Part shown: in pieces, positions 8,248-16,488 of the stretch
Layout: each line of letters starts with the position of its first letter
Position numbering within the stretch: position 1 is the stretch's first letter
Assembly (NCBI GenBank): GCA_049965775.1
Contig: JBMFVX010000030.1
Location: forward strand, 1 to 27,440
Source: JABEVB01 sp049965775
Lineage (GTDB): Bacteria > Planctomycetota > Phycisphaerae > WQYP01
Direction of reading: 5' to 3'
DNA length: 27,440 nt
Translations under genes and position numbers: made by a program
The notes under the pieces: model-generated
The model's database searches: none
What the model saw: the letters and a program-made list of their open reading frames with translations, nothing else
What the model was told of the DNA's origin: nothing

Positions 8248-9612
8248 TTACTTCTTGCCACCATCGCCTGGGCAAGGCCCATCTGAAGCCATTCGCCCCA
8301 GTTGCTCGAGATACCGCCGCAACTCTCGCTCGTGGCCACGGTCAGTGGGTAGATAATAGTGCTTTTCTACGCCAAGGTACACCTGTGGCACATAACCCTC
8401 CGGAAAGTCATGCGGATATTTGTACCCCTCGTGGCCGAGCGATTTGGCCCCCGCATAATGCGAATCGCGCAAATGTCGCGGCACCGGGAGGGTGCGATTC
8501 TCCCGCACATCGCGGGTCGCTTCACTAATAGCCAAGGTGGCGCTATTGCTTTTTGGGGTGCAGGCCATATAGGTAACAGCCTGCGAAAGCGTAAGACGAC
8601 ATTCAGGCATTCCCACAAACTGCACCGCCTGAACGGCCGCAGCCGCGAGCACCAGCGCCATGGGAGCGGCATTGCCAATATCCTCCGAGGCGAAAATGGC
8701 TATGCGCCTCGCTATGAATAAGGGATCTTCGCCGGCCTCGAGCATGCGTGCGAGCCAATAGACGGCTGCGTCGGGGTCGCTGCCTCTCATGGATTTAATC
8801 AGCGCGCTTGCCGAGTCGTAATGTTCGTCGCCGGTGGGATCATACACCATCGCCTTGCGCTGAATGGACTCTGCGGCGATCGGCTCGGTAATTATCACCT
8901 GGCCCCCTGCAAATGCTTCGCCGCTTTGTCCCTGTGTACTTAGCACCGCAAGTTCCAGCGCTAGCAAGGCGCGACGGGCGTCGCCATCGCATTGCGTAAC
9001 CCAGTGCCGCAGCGCTTCCTTGGTTATTGAGACCTCGATGCTCGGAAAGCCACGAGTTTTGTCGGCGGCGGCGCGCAAGAGCAAATCTTGGATGTGTTGC
9101 GGCTCGAGCGCCTGGAATTGAAAAATTTGACTTCTCGAAACCAATGGGGCATTAACTGAAAAAAATGGGTTTTCGGTTGTTGCGCCCACGAGCACAATAA
9201 CGCCGCGCTCCACATCAGTCAGAAGAATATCCTGCTGCGCGCGGTTGAAACGATGAATCTCATCAAGAAATAGTACGGTGTTTTGCCCAGTTTGCTGCAA
9301 CCGAAGTTGGGCCTCCGCCAGGACATCGCGTACTTCCCGTACACCCGACGCGGCCGCGTTAAGTTCTGCGAAATGCCGCCGCGTGGAACTGGCAATGAGT
9401 TGCGCCAATGTTGTTTTGCCGGTTCCGGGCGGACCGTAGAAGATAAGACTGGTCAGGCGATCAACTTCAATCATGCGCCGCAACAACTTACCGGGGCCAA
9501 GTATGTGCTCCTGGCCAATAAATTCATTCAGCGTGCGCGGACGCATGCGCTGCGGTAATGGAGCTACCGCAGCCATTCGCTGTTCTTTGATGGGCGAAAA
9601 GAGGTCCTGCAA
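8248..9612 (-). CDS. rarA: replication-associated recombination protein A (RarA/MgsA), AAA+ ATPase
   Basis: RarA is a AAA+ ATPase of the clamp-loader/WRNIP1 branch that acts at stalled replication forks. With a TTG start at 9612 the protein is 454 residues and begins QDLFSPIKEQ, followed by LPQRMRPRTLNEFIGQEH, which is how family members normally begin. Walker A GPPGTGKT is at 60-67, Walker B LFLDEIH at 114-120, then sensor-like GATTENPFF and the C-terminal oligomerisation part with KSMRGSDPDAA and FASEDIGNAAP. I chose TTG because GGAG sits 8 nt upstream. The frame is open to an ATG at 9744, but those 44 extra residues look unrelated to the family. An internal ATG twelve codons in is a third option. 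Confidence 0.93.
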   Translation of the reverse strand: MQDLFSPIKEQRMAAVAPLPQRMRPRTLNEFIGQEHILGPGKLLRRMIEVDRLTSLIFYGPPGTGKTTLAQLIASSTRRHFAELNAAASGVREVRDVLAEAQLRLQQTGQNTVLFLDEIHRFNRAQQDILLTDVERGVIVLVGATTENPFFSVNAPLVSRSQIFQFQALEPQHIQDLLLRAAADKTRGFPSIEVSITKEALRHWVTQCDGDARRALLALELAVLSTQGQSGEAFAGGQVIITEPIAAESIQRKAMVYDPTGDEHYDSASALIKSMRGSDPDAAVYWLARMLEAGEDPLFIARRIAIFASEDIGNAAPMALVLAAAAVQAVQFVGMPECRLTLSQAVTYMACTPKSNSATLAISEATRDVRENRTLPVPRHLRDSHYAGAKSLGHEGYKYPHDFPEGYVPQVYLGVEKHYYLPTDRGHERELRRYLEQLGRMASDGPCPGDGGKK

Positions 9613-9797
9613 CGCCGCGGCTCCCGCAAAATCAACTTCGCAAAAGATTATACCGCGCCGGCCAAGCCATCGCGCTATACGATTTTCACATGGTACGGCA
9701 TCCGAAGAACTGCCCCAGAATAATCGTAGTTTTGACTTGAGCATCCGTGCAACTTGAAGTGTAATGCGTCTGGGAACCTGCTGTGCAGTTCATTCAC

Positions 9798-9815
9798 AGA
9801 ACGTATGCATGTTCT
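9798..9815. promoter_or_regulatory. AGAAC-N8-GTTCT dyad between rarA and the PAP2 gene
   Basis: A perfect 5-bp dyad with 8-nt spacing lies in the divergent gap between rarA and the phosphatase gene. GAAC/GTTC half-sites recall Gram-positive LexA boxes, but the spacing there is normally 4, so the assignment is only a suggestion. No convincing promoter for either gene was found around it. Confidence 0.2.
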
Positions 9816-9880
9816 AACGGGCGTATATGATGATTGCCGCCTCCGGTAAGGCCCAACCCTATAAAAAGGAACCAGTTCCC

Positions 9881-10621
9881 ATGAGTATTCCAGATGATGC
9901 AGTTAAGTCATCCGCACAACGACGTAGCGGCCAAGAGCCTGAGCTTTGGCATCCGAAGCCCCCAGTACAGTTTGATTCTGCGTGGCCGCGATGGATCAAG
10001 CTGGCTGTGCCGCTGGTGCTCATGGTATTGGCCTTTTTTGTTGACTCACGCATCACGGCATGGACTCTGCATCACCCACTGACCATCAAATCTGATGTAG
10101 GGTTGGAAGTCATCATGCTTGGCCAATGGGGTCAATGGACCTGTTCCATTCTCGTTATTCTCGCAGTTGCTTTAATTGATCGTGATGGCAAACGCAAGGC
10201 CCTTGCCATAGCGGTGGCGCTGCTTTCAGCTGTCATCGTCTGTTACACCCTTAAGGGACTTTTTGGCCGAACAAGGCCATGGGTATTGGCTACCGGACAA
10301 TGGCACTTTATGGGGCCGGCGTACGGCTTTGGCCATGGGGCGAGCTATCAGTCGTTTCCAAGCGCTCATGCCAGCGGAGCCTTTGCTTTGGCTGCGGCTT
10401 TGTGCTGGTTTTATCCCAACGCTCGGGCTTTGTTTTATGGTCTGGCCCTGCAGGTTGCCGTGCAGCGGGTGCTGCGAAATGCGCATTTCTGCTCGGATGT
10501 TATCGCAGGCGGCACGCTGGCCGTAGTTGTGGTACGCAGCGTACTGCTCTGGAATTGGCCGGGAAAACTGTTGGCAAAGATGCCGCCAAAGCTGCAGGCC
10601 TGGTATGCACCAACGGAGTGA
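9881..10621 (+). CDS. PAP2-family membrane phosphatase
   Basis: The protein (246 residues from ATG 9881) has about five or six hydrophobic segments and the three phosphatidic-acid-phosphatase motifs: KGLFGRTRP (125-133, KX6RP), PSAHA (160-164, the PSGH motif with Ala for Gly), and R196-X5-H202-X3-D206, which supplies the phosphohistidine. Such enzymes act on lipid phosphates (phosphatidic acid, undecaprenyl pyrophosphate and related) at the outer face of the inner membrane; the substrate cannot be told here. The start is decided by AAGGA 11 nt upstream of 9881; an in-frame ATG at 9827 lacks such a site. It is a single plus-strand gene, convergent with gltX 24 nt away. Confidence 0.9.
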   Translation: MSIPDDAVKSSAQRRSGQEPELWHPKPPVQFDSAWPRWIKLAVPLVLMVLAFFVDSRITAWTLHHPLTIKSDVGLEVIMLGQWGQWTCSILVILAVALIDRDGKRKALAIAVALLSAVIVCYTLKGLFGRTRPWVLATGQWHFMGPAYGFGHGASYQSFPSAHASGAFALAAALCWFYPNARALFYGLALQVAVQRVLRNAHFCSDVIAGGTLAVVVVRSVLLWNWPGKLLAKMPPKLQAWYAPTE

Positions 10622-10652
10622 GGCGTACCCTGATGTTCTACGGTATTACGCC
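10622..10652. terminator. possible hairpin at the PAP2/gltX convergent junction
   Basis: GGCGTA (10622-10627) can pair with TACGCC (10647-10652), extended inward by CC/GG past a two-base bulge, across the convergent gene ends. No T-tract follows on either strand, so a classical intrinsic terminator is not supported. It may still slow or end transcription in both directions. Confidence 0.2.
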
Positions 10653-12238
10653 GGCCGGATATTGGCCCTTATTCGGCTAAGCGTTCGATCGCGGCCAAGC
10701 GCTACAATGGTTTGCAGCAACGGAGGTGATACCGGGCCACCGCTTAATGCGACCCGCAACGCCTGGGCAGCAGCCCCTCGCTTTTCGCCCAGGGACAATA
10801 TCTGTTCCATCGCAGATTCTAAGCCGGACAAAGTCCAATTATGTACCGGCTCCAAGAGCGCCAGCGATTGTGATAAAAATGTCTGTGCCTCCGGCGTGGT
10901 TACATGCTTGGCGAGAGCTTTGACATCGTACTGCGGCTCGCTAAAGAAAAACACCGCATTGTGAGCCATCTCGGCAAATGTGCCGGTGCGTTCCTTGTAC
11001 ATCTCCAGAAGGTCGCGTTTGAGAGCCTCATCGGCAGATGCAAGCGGATAATCGCTGACTGCCAAAAAGCCATTCAAGGCATTAAGCAACACATCCGGCG
11101 AAGCAGCGCGAATATATTCGCCATTCATCCAGGCAAGTTTTTTGCGATCAAAGCGGCCATTGGTTTTACCAATTCCGCCCAATGAAAACAGTTGCAGCAA
11201 TTGCCCGCGCGTAAGGATTTCGCGATCCTCCCCCGGCGACCAGCCCACCAACGCAATAAAATTGAGCAGCGCATCGGCCATGTAACCACTGCGGCGGAAG
11301 TCCTGTACATCTATTTCGGGCAGTTCAACGCCAATGGCCGCTGCCAGTTTCTGCGCCAGTTGCGTGTCTTCATTTTTCTTTCCGACAAAAGCTGCGATGA
11401 CTTCCTCGGGCACGCCGGTTTTTGCGGAAAGCAGCCGATAGTCTGGATCATTCTGCCGACTGGCATACGCCGAAAGCCCCTGCCGGGCGGCTTTGGTTTT
11501 GTCGCGCTTGGACATTTTGGTGCCATCCATATTAAACACCAGCGGCATGTGCGCATGATGCGGCGGCGTCCAGCCCAGGGCTTTGTACAACCCAAGATGC
11601 TTGGGCGTATTCATCAGATGCTCCTGCGCTCGAAGCACGTGCGTAATGCCCATAAGATGGTCATCCACCACAACCGCAAAGTGATATGTCGGAAAGCCAT
11701 CCGACTTTCGAATGACGATATCATCATGCTCGTCGGCCTTAACCGTAATAGGTCCAAGTATTTCATCTTCAAAGGTGATGTCTTCATGCGGCATCTCAAA
11801 GCGAAGTACGGCCGGCCCGGCACCCGGTTTACTTCGTCCCGGCATGTTGCGTCGGTATCTGAAAGGACGTTTGGCAGCCTCGCATACCTTGCGCATGGCG
11901 GCCAACTCCTGCGGCGACTCATACGCTTCGTAGGCACGATCGTCTTTCAGCAATTGCTGCATATATTCCTCATAGATCGCAAGGCGCATGCTTTGAAAAT
12001 AGCTGTTTTTCTCGCCGCCGATCTGCGGTCCTTCATCCCAGTTAAGCCCCAGCCAAAGCATATCCTGCAGGATGCCAGCGGCCGATTCGGCGGTGGAACG
12101 CACCTGATCGGTATCTTCAATGCGAAGCACAAACTGCCCGCCGTGATGACGGGCAAAGAGCCAGTTGAAAAGAGCTGTTCGAGCGCCGCCAACATGCAAA
12201 AATCCTGTAGGCGATGGGGCAAATCTTGTTTTAATCAC
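10646..12238 (-). CDS. gltX: glutamyl-tRNA synthetase
   Basis: This 530-residue class I aminoacyl-tRNA synthetase charges tRNA with glutamate in the cytoplasm. The N-terminus carries RFAPSPTGFLHVGGAR, with HVGG at 15-18 as the HIGH signature, and LRIEDTD at 38-44. KMSKR at 241-245 is the second ATP-binding signature. The C-terminal part holds the helical anticodon-binding domain, with a GEDREILT/GKTNGRFDRKKLAWMNG stretch typical of bacterial GluRS. There is no Cys cluster for zinc in the acceptor-binding insert. The start codon is GTG (12238), supported by AAGGA 7 nt upstream. It lies 67 nt after ubiD. Whether it is discriminating or also charges tRNA-Gln cannot be judged from this window. 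Confidence 0.96.
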   Translation of the reverse strand: MIKTRFAPSPTGFLHVGGARTALFNWLFARHHGGQFVLRIEDTDQVRSTAESAAGILQDMLWLGLNWDEGPQIGGEKNSYFQSMRLAIYEEYMQQLLKDDRAYEAYESPQELAAMRKVCEAAKRPFRYRRNMPGRSKPGAGPAVLRFEMPHEDITFEDEILGPITVKADEHDDIVIRKSDGFPTYHFAVVVDDHLMGITHVLRAQEHLMNTPKHLGLYKALGWTPPHHAHMPLVFNMDGTKMSKRDKTKAARQGLSAYASRQNDPDYRLLSAKTGVPEEVIAAFVGKKNEDTQLAQKLAAAIGVELPEIDVQDFRRSGYMADALLNFIALVGWSPGEDREILTRGQLLQLFSLGGIGKTNGRFDRKKLAWMNGEYIRAASPDVLLNALNGFLAVSDYPLASADEALKRDLLEMYKERTGTFAEMAHNAVFFFSEPQYDVKALAKHVTTPEAQTFLSQSLALLEPVHNWTLSGLESAMEQILSLGEKRGAAAQALRVALSGGPVSPPLLQTIVALGRDRTLSRIRANIRPA

Positions 12239-12305
12239 AATGCAGTCCTTTTAACGTGTGTTGATATTCTGGGGTTGTGGAGGCTTGCCAAGGGCGGCTG
12301 TTTTG

Positions 12306-13829
12306 TTAGAAACCATATTCTTTCCAGCGGCGGGTAACAAGGTCCATCGTGACCGAATCCATGGATATTTCCTCCGGCCAGTCGCGCACCTGGCCCTCCC
12401 CTGCCCATTTGCGCGTTGCGTCTATACCCATTTTGCTGCCTGCGCCGACAAACGGAGCCGCATGATCCAGAATATCCAGCGGCCCTTCCGCTATATACGT
12501 ATCGCGCCGTGGATCAACATTGGCCGCCACATGAAACATGACATCGTCCACACTATGCACGTCTACGTCTTCATCCACCACAATAACCAATTTGGTCCAG
12601 GCCATCTGACCGGCGCCCCATACCGCATGAATGACCTTGCGCGCATGATACGCATATTCCTTGCGAATTTTGATGAAGGCACAGTTATGAAACACCCCGA
12701 ACATCGGCAGGTCGTAATCCATGATGTCGGGCACGATCAGCTTAAGCAGGGGTAAAAAAATACGCTCCGTGGCTTTGCCAAGGTAATAGTCTTCCTGCGG
12801 CGGCTTGCCCACAATCGTGGTTGGGTACACCGGGTTTTTGCGATGCGTAATGGCCGTGATGCGCAGTACCGGGTATTGATCAGCCAGCGAATAAAACCCG
12901 GTATGATCGCCAAAAGGCCCCTCAAGAATGGTTTGTTGTGGATCAGCGTAGCCTTCAATGACAATTTCGCAATTGGCCGATACTTCCAACGGAACCGTTT
13001 TGCAGGGCGTCAATTCCAAAGCCCGCCCCTGCAAAAAGCCTGCAAACATATGCTCATCAAGGCCGGGAGGCAGCGGAGCGGTGGCCGCATACGGCAGCAC
13101 GCTTTCGCCTCCAAGCGTAATGGCGATAGGACACGCCTTGCCCTGTGCCGCCCAGGCGCGAAAATGCCTTGCACCGTCGTGATGCTTATGCCAGTGCATT
13201 GCCGCCAGTTGCTTGTCAAAAACCTGTACCCGGTACATACCCAAATTACGGGCTTTGGTCTCTGGATGCATGGTTACAATTTGGCCTAATGTGATGTATT
13301 TTCCGCCATCCTTCGGCCAGCATTGAATAATGGGCAATCGCGTTAGATCCGCGCCATCGGTATGCACCACCTGCTGGCACAGGGCTGAACCGCTGCGTAC
13401 TTTTGGCGATAAGCCGCCAAGTTTCAAAAAGTCTATTCCCTTGCGAATTTTTTCCATAATGCCCACGGGCATTTCTGGTTTGGTCAATTCGGTGATGCGC
13501 TGGGCCAGCATCTCGATGCTTTGACCGCCCAATGCCATCTGCAGGCGCTTCTGTGAGCCAAACGTATTGATGGCCAGCGGAATATCACTGCCGCGAACAT
13601 TTTCGAAAATAAGAGCCTGATTAATGCCGGTCGTTCCGTGCCGCGGGTTGATGGGGCCAAACGGTGCCGCACCAGCGCCGGCGTAGGTTCCGTCAGTGCA
13701 TGGCGATTTGCTCACGCGATCAACAATTTCTGAAATTTCAAGGCGGGCATCTACCGCGGCGCTAATGCGCCGTAGCTCACCGGCCTTATCCAGTGCCGCC
13801 AAAAACTCTTGGAGCGTGTCGTATGCCAT
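12306..13829 (-). CDS. ubiD: UbiD-family prenylated-FMN-dependent decarboxylase
   Basis: From ATG 13829 the protein has 507 residues, close to the roughly 490-500 of E. coli UbiD. These enzymes use prenylated FMN, made by UbiX, to decarboxylate aromatic acids, most often in ubiquinone or menaquinone synthesis. Family blocks seen: KYITLGQIVTMHPETKARNL (177-196), GMYRVQVFD (197-205), ILEGPFGDHTGFYS (301-314), VYPTTIVGKPPQEDYYLGKA, and a C-terminal DEDVDVHSVDDVMF. The frame is open upstream to 13883, but MAYDTLQEFL is the usual N-terminus. No strong ribosome-binding site is visible. Its role in menaquinone synthesis is likely for a respiring bacterium but not proven; no ubiX is in the window. 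Confidence 0.9.
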   Translation of the reverse strand: MAYDTLQEFLAALDKAGELRRISAAVDARLEISEIVDRVSKSPCTDGTYAGAGAAPFGPINPRHGTTGINQALIFENVRGSDIPLAINTFGSQKRLQMALGGQSIEMLAQRITELTKPEMPVGIMEKIRKGIDFLKLGGLSPKVRSGSALCQQVVHTDGADLTRLPIIQCWPKDGGKYITLGQIVTMHPETKARNLGMYRVQVFDKQLAAMHWHKHHDGARHFRAWAAQGKACPIAITLGGESVLPYAATAPLPPGLDEHMFAGFLQGRALELTPCKTVPLEVSANCEIVIEGYADPQQTILEGPFGDHTGFYSLADQYPVLRITAITHRKNPVYPTTIVGKPPQEDYYLGKATERIFLPLLKLIVPDIMDYDLPMFGVFHNCAFIKIRKEYAYHARKVIHAVWGAGQMAWTKLVIVVDEDVDVHSVDDVMFHVAANVDPRRDTYIAEGPLDILDHAAPFVGAGSKMGIDATRKWAGEGQVRDWPEEISMDSVTMDLVTRRWKEYGF

Positions 13830-13908
13830 CGTGATTCGCCACGAAAAGTTGCGAGCCTGGCAAAGCGAGCCCAACGCCCGCAAATGTTTAAGTCAGACCC
13901 GCCGATTG

Positions 13909-13937
13909 TTTATACCAACCGCGGGCCGGCGCGTCAC
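13909..13937 (-). promoter_or_regulatory. promoter for ubiD (and probably gltX)
   Basis: On the minus strand GTGACG (13937-13932, 4/6 to the -35 box) is followed after exactly 17 nt by TATAAA (13914-13909, 5/6) with an upstream TGG that makes an extended -10. The -35 box begins 15 nt after the atpD stop codon. This suggests that the ATP synthase transcript and the ubiD-gltX transcript are separate units. Confidence 0.5.
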
Positions 13938-13951
13938 GCCACGGGGCCGCA

Positions 13952-15388
13952 TCAGGCATCTTTCATGCGTTTGGCGTTTTCGGCGGCTTCCTCCACCGTA
14001 CCGACATACATGAAAGCGTTTTCCGGCAGTTCATCCCATTTGCCTTCGACAATCTCGCGGCAACTGCGAATGGTGTCCGGCAATTTCACATTCGAGCCGG
14101 CCTTGCCGGTAAATACTTCCGCCACGAAAAATGGCTGGCTGAAGAACCGTTCGAGCTTGCGCGCCCGGCTCACGGTCAGCTTGTCTTCTTCGCTTAGTTC
14201 ATCAAGGCCGAGAATGGCGATGATGTCCTGCAGATCTTTATTGCGCTGCAGCGTGCGCTTAACGGCCTGGGCCACCGTGTAATGTTCTGCGCCTATGAAA
14301 TTGGGATCCATAATGCGGCTGGAGCTTTCCAGCGGGTCTACCGCGGGGTAGATGCCTTTCTCGGCAATACTTCGGCTAAGAACCGTGATGGCATCCAGGT
14401 GCGTAAACGCGGTTGCGGGAGCCGGGTCCGTCAGGTCGTCGGCAGGCACGTAAATTGCCTGCACCGATGTGACCGCCCCGCGCGTGGTCGAAGTGATACG
14501 CTCCTGCAATTCACCCATTTCGGTGGCCAATGTCGGCTGGTAACCCACCGCCGAAGGCATACGGCCGAGCAGAGCCGATACTTCAGAACCTGCCTGCGTA
14601 AAGCGGAAAATGTTGTCAATAAACAGCAGAACGTCTGCGCCGGTTTCATCGCGGAAGTATTCCGCCATTGTCAAAGCCGAGAGTGCGACGCGCAAACGCG
14701 AGCCAGGCGGCTCGTTCATCTGGCCAAACACCATGACAGTCTGATCAATAACGCTCTTGCCGGTGTCGCCAATCTTGGCTTCCTGCATTTCCAACCAGAG
14801 ATCGTTGCCTTCGCGCGTGCGTTCGCCCACGCCCGCAAAGCAGGAATAGCCGCTGTGAAACCGCGCAAGGCGGGCAATAAGCTCTTGAATAATGACGGTC
14901 TTGCCAACGCCAGCACCGCCAAAAAGACCGGTCTTTCCGCCGCGCACATACGGAGCTAGAAGGTCAATAACCTTAATGCCGGTTTCAAATATCTTGGTTT
15001 TTGGTTCGAGATTTTTGAACTCCGGCGGCGGCTGGTGAATAGCCCGGCGCTGCTGCGAACTGACGGGGCCTTTTTTGTCAATTGGCTCGCCCAGCAGATT
15101 AAACACACGGCCAAGCGTCTCAGGACCGACCGGAACGGTCACAGGCGAGCCGGTATCCACCACGGTCATGCCACGTGCAAGGCCGTCCGTGGAACCAAGG
15201 GCAACGGCGCGCACCCGGTTGCCGCCGAGGTGCTGCTGCACCTCGCCGGTAAGGTGTACTTCCACGCCGCCGGCCTGGGCCTCGGAGTCAATGCGAATGG
15301 CGTTATAAATTGCCGGCAAATTATCTTCCGGAAACTCCGCATCAAACGTAGAGCCAATCACCTGTGAAATTACGCCGTTGGTTGCCAT
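13952..15388 (-). CDS. atpD: F-type ATP synthase subunit beta
   Basis: The beta subunit carries the catalytic nucleotide sites of F1. From ATG 15388 it has 478 residues. P-loop GGAGVGKT is at 157-164, the catalytic-glutamate segment GVGERTREGND at 187-197, the second nucleotide-binding strand VLLFIDNIFRFTQAGSEV at 253-270, and a textbook DELSEED loop at 396-402 that contacts gamma. An ATG twelve bases upstream (15400) overlaps the Shine-Dalgarno GGAG itself, which sits 6 nt before 15388, so the latter is the start. It is the last atp gene here: the next gene is ubiD, and no epsilon gene follows. Confidence 0.98.
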   Translation of the reverse strand: MATNGVISQVIGSTFDAEFPEDNLPAIYNAIRIDSEAQAGGVEVHLTGEVQQHLGGNRVRAVALGSTDGLARGMTVVDTGSPVTVPVGPETLGRVFNLLGEPIDKKGPVSSQQRRAIHQPPPEFKNLEPKTKIFETGIKVIDLLAPYVRGGKTGLFGGAGVGKTVIIQELIARLARFHSGYSCFAGVGERTREGNDLWLEMQEAKIGDTGKSVIDQTVMVFGQMNEPPGSRLRVALSALTMAEYFRDETGADVLLFIDNIFRFTQAGSEVSALLGRMPSAVGYQPTLATEMGELQERITSTTRGAVTSVQAIYVPADDLTDPAPATAFTHLDAITVLSRSIAEKGIYPAVDPLESSSRIMDPNFIGAEHYTVAQAVKRTLQRNKDLQDIIAILGLDELSEEDKLTVSRARKLERFFSQPFFVAEVFTGKAGSNVKLPDTIRSCREIVEGKWDELPENAFMYVGTVEEAAENAKRMKDA

Positions 15389-15473
15389 AGTGTACTCCAT
15401 TATGCGGGGCCGCTTAACTAAAGGCCCCTTTTATTGATTCATCAATCGCCCAGCGAGCCTTGGTAAGGCCGGG

Positions 15474-16394
15474 CTAACTAAGCGCTTCCACGCCGCCCAT
15501 TAATTCCGATAGTTCGCTGGTAATCTGGCTCTGTCGAGCGCGGTTATACTCGCGTGTAAGTTGTTTGTTCATGGATTCAGCATTTTCCGTCGCAGCCGCC
15601 ATGGCCACCATGCGGGCAATTTGCTCCGAAACCGCCGCTTCCACAAAGGCTTGAAATACCAGCGCCTTAAGCGCCTTGGGAATTAAATCTATAAGCAGTT
15701 CATCGCCATCAGGCGTAAATTCGTAACAGGTCTTAGGCCGTGCTTTGGCCATTCCGCCGACCTTTTCGGGCGTCTGTGCTGCAGGGACGTTATCCGAACC
15801 CGCTAGTTTGGCCAAAGCCGCCAGCGGAAGCAAATCCACAACCACCGGCTTCTGCTGCCCGACAGAAATAAAGTGCATGTAAACCATGCGTATGGCGTCA
15901 ATTTTTCCGGCGACGTAATCGTCGGTGAGCCGATCGGTAAGTTCGATGACTTGAGCGTAGGACGCATTATCCTCAACGGAAAAATTGACCGCTTTGCGTC
16001 CGGCGAACCTGAAGTACGAAGCGGCCTTTTTTCCGGCCGCGTAGATTTCGACCGCCGCGCCCGAATGTTCCGCCTCGTGGATGCTCTTCATCGCAAGCCG
16101 CAGAAGGTTGCCGTTGTAACCCCCGCACAAGCCGCGATTGCTGGCGACCACAAAAATACCGACGCGTTGAATGCGCTCGCGCGGTTTAAGGAGAGGGTGC
16201 CGTGCCGTGGGGCCGGCCGAGCCGGCCACGCTCGCAACCAGTTCGGCTATTTTGTCTACGTAAGGGCGCGTGCCCTTGGCTCGCCGCAGCGCCTTTTGAA
16301 AGCGCGAGGTGGCCACCATCTGCATCACCCTCGTGATTTTGCGGATGTTGCGCACCGCTTTGCGGCGTCGGGTTATCTCGCGTGCTTTTGCCAT
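15474..16394 (-). CDS. atpG: F-type ATP synthase subunit gamma
   Basis: This 306-residue protein is the central rotor shaft. The N-terminal helix carries ITRRRKAVRNIRKITRVMQM with MVATSRFQKA after it. The family strand VGIFVVASNRGLCGGYN follows, and the C-terminal helix ends LTREYNRARQSQITSEL plus SELMGGVEAL, all standard gamma signatures. An Ala/Pro-rich insertion around residues 200-225 (from about AGSDNVPAAQTPEK) makes it slightly longer than the E. coli protein. ATG 16394 has only a weak ribosome-binding site (GGTAAG). It lies 94 nt after atpA. Confidence 0.97.
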   Translation of the reverse strand: MAKAREITRRRKAVRNIRKITRVMQMVATSRFQKALRRAKGTRPYVDKIAELVASVAGSAGPTARHPLLKPRERIQRVGIFVVASNRGLCGGYNGNLLRLAMKSIHEAEHSGAAVEIYAAGKKAASYFRFAGRKAVNFSVEDNASYAQVIELTDRLTDDYVAGKIDAIRMVYMHFISVGQQKPVVVDLLPLAALAKLAGSDNVPAAQTPEKVGGMAKARPKTCYEFTPDGDELLIDLIPKALKALVFQAFVEAAVSEQIARMVAMAAATENAESMNKQLTREYNRARQSQITSELSELMGGVEALS

Positions 16395-16475
16395 AACAAA
16401 TTCTTACCAAACAACTCTACATATTTAAGCGTTGCAGAGGCCCGCGTTTCGCAGCGCGACAGCCATTACTGCCGC

Positions 16476-16488
16476 GTGCGCTTCGCAC
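16476..16488 (-). other. small hairpin at the atpA stop codon
   Basis: GTGCG and CGCAC (16476-16480 and 16484-16488) form a 5-bp stem with a 3-nt loop directly after the atpA stop. It is an intercistronic hairpin without a T-tract, so it may protect or process the mRNA rather than terminate it. Confidence 0.25.

Noticed and set aside
11192..12337. 381-codon plus-strand open frame
   Set aside because: It lies antisense to gltX, has no domain texture (many His, Arg and Gln) and is explained by the codon bias of gltX on the other strand.
14282..14959. 225-codon plus-strand open frame opposite atpD
   Set aside because: It mirrors the strongly conserved atpD coding region; the composition is that of a shadow frame and there is no ribosome-binding site.
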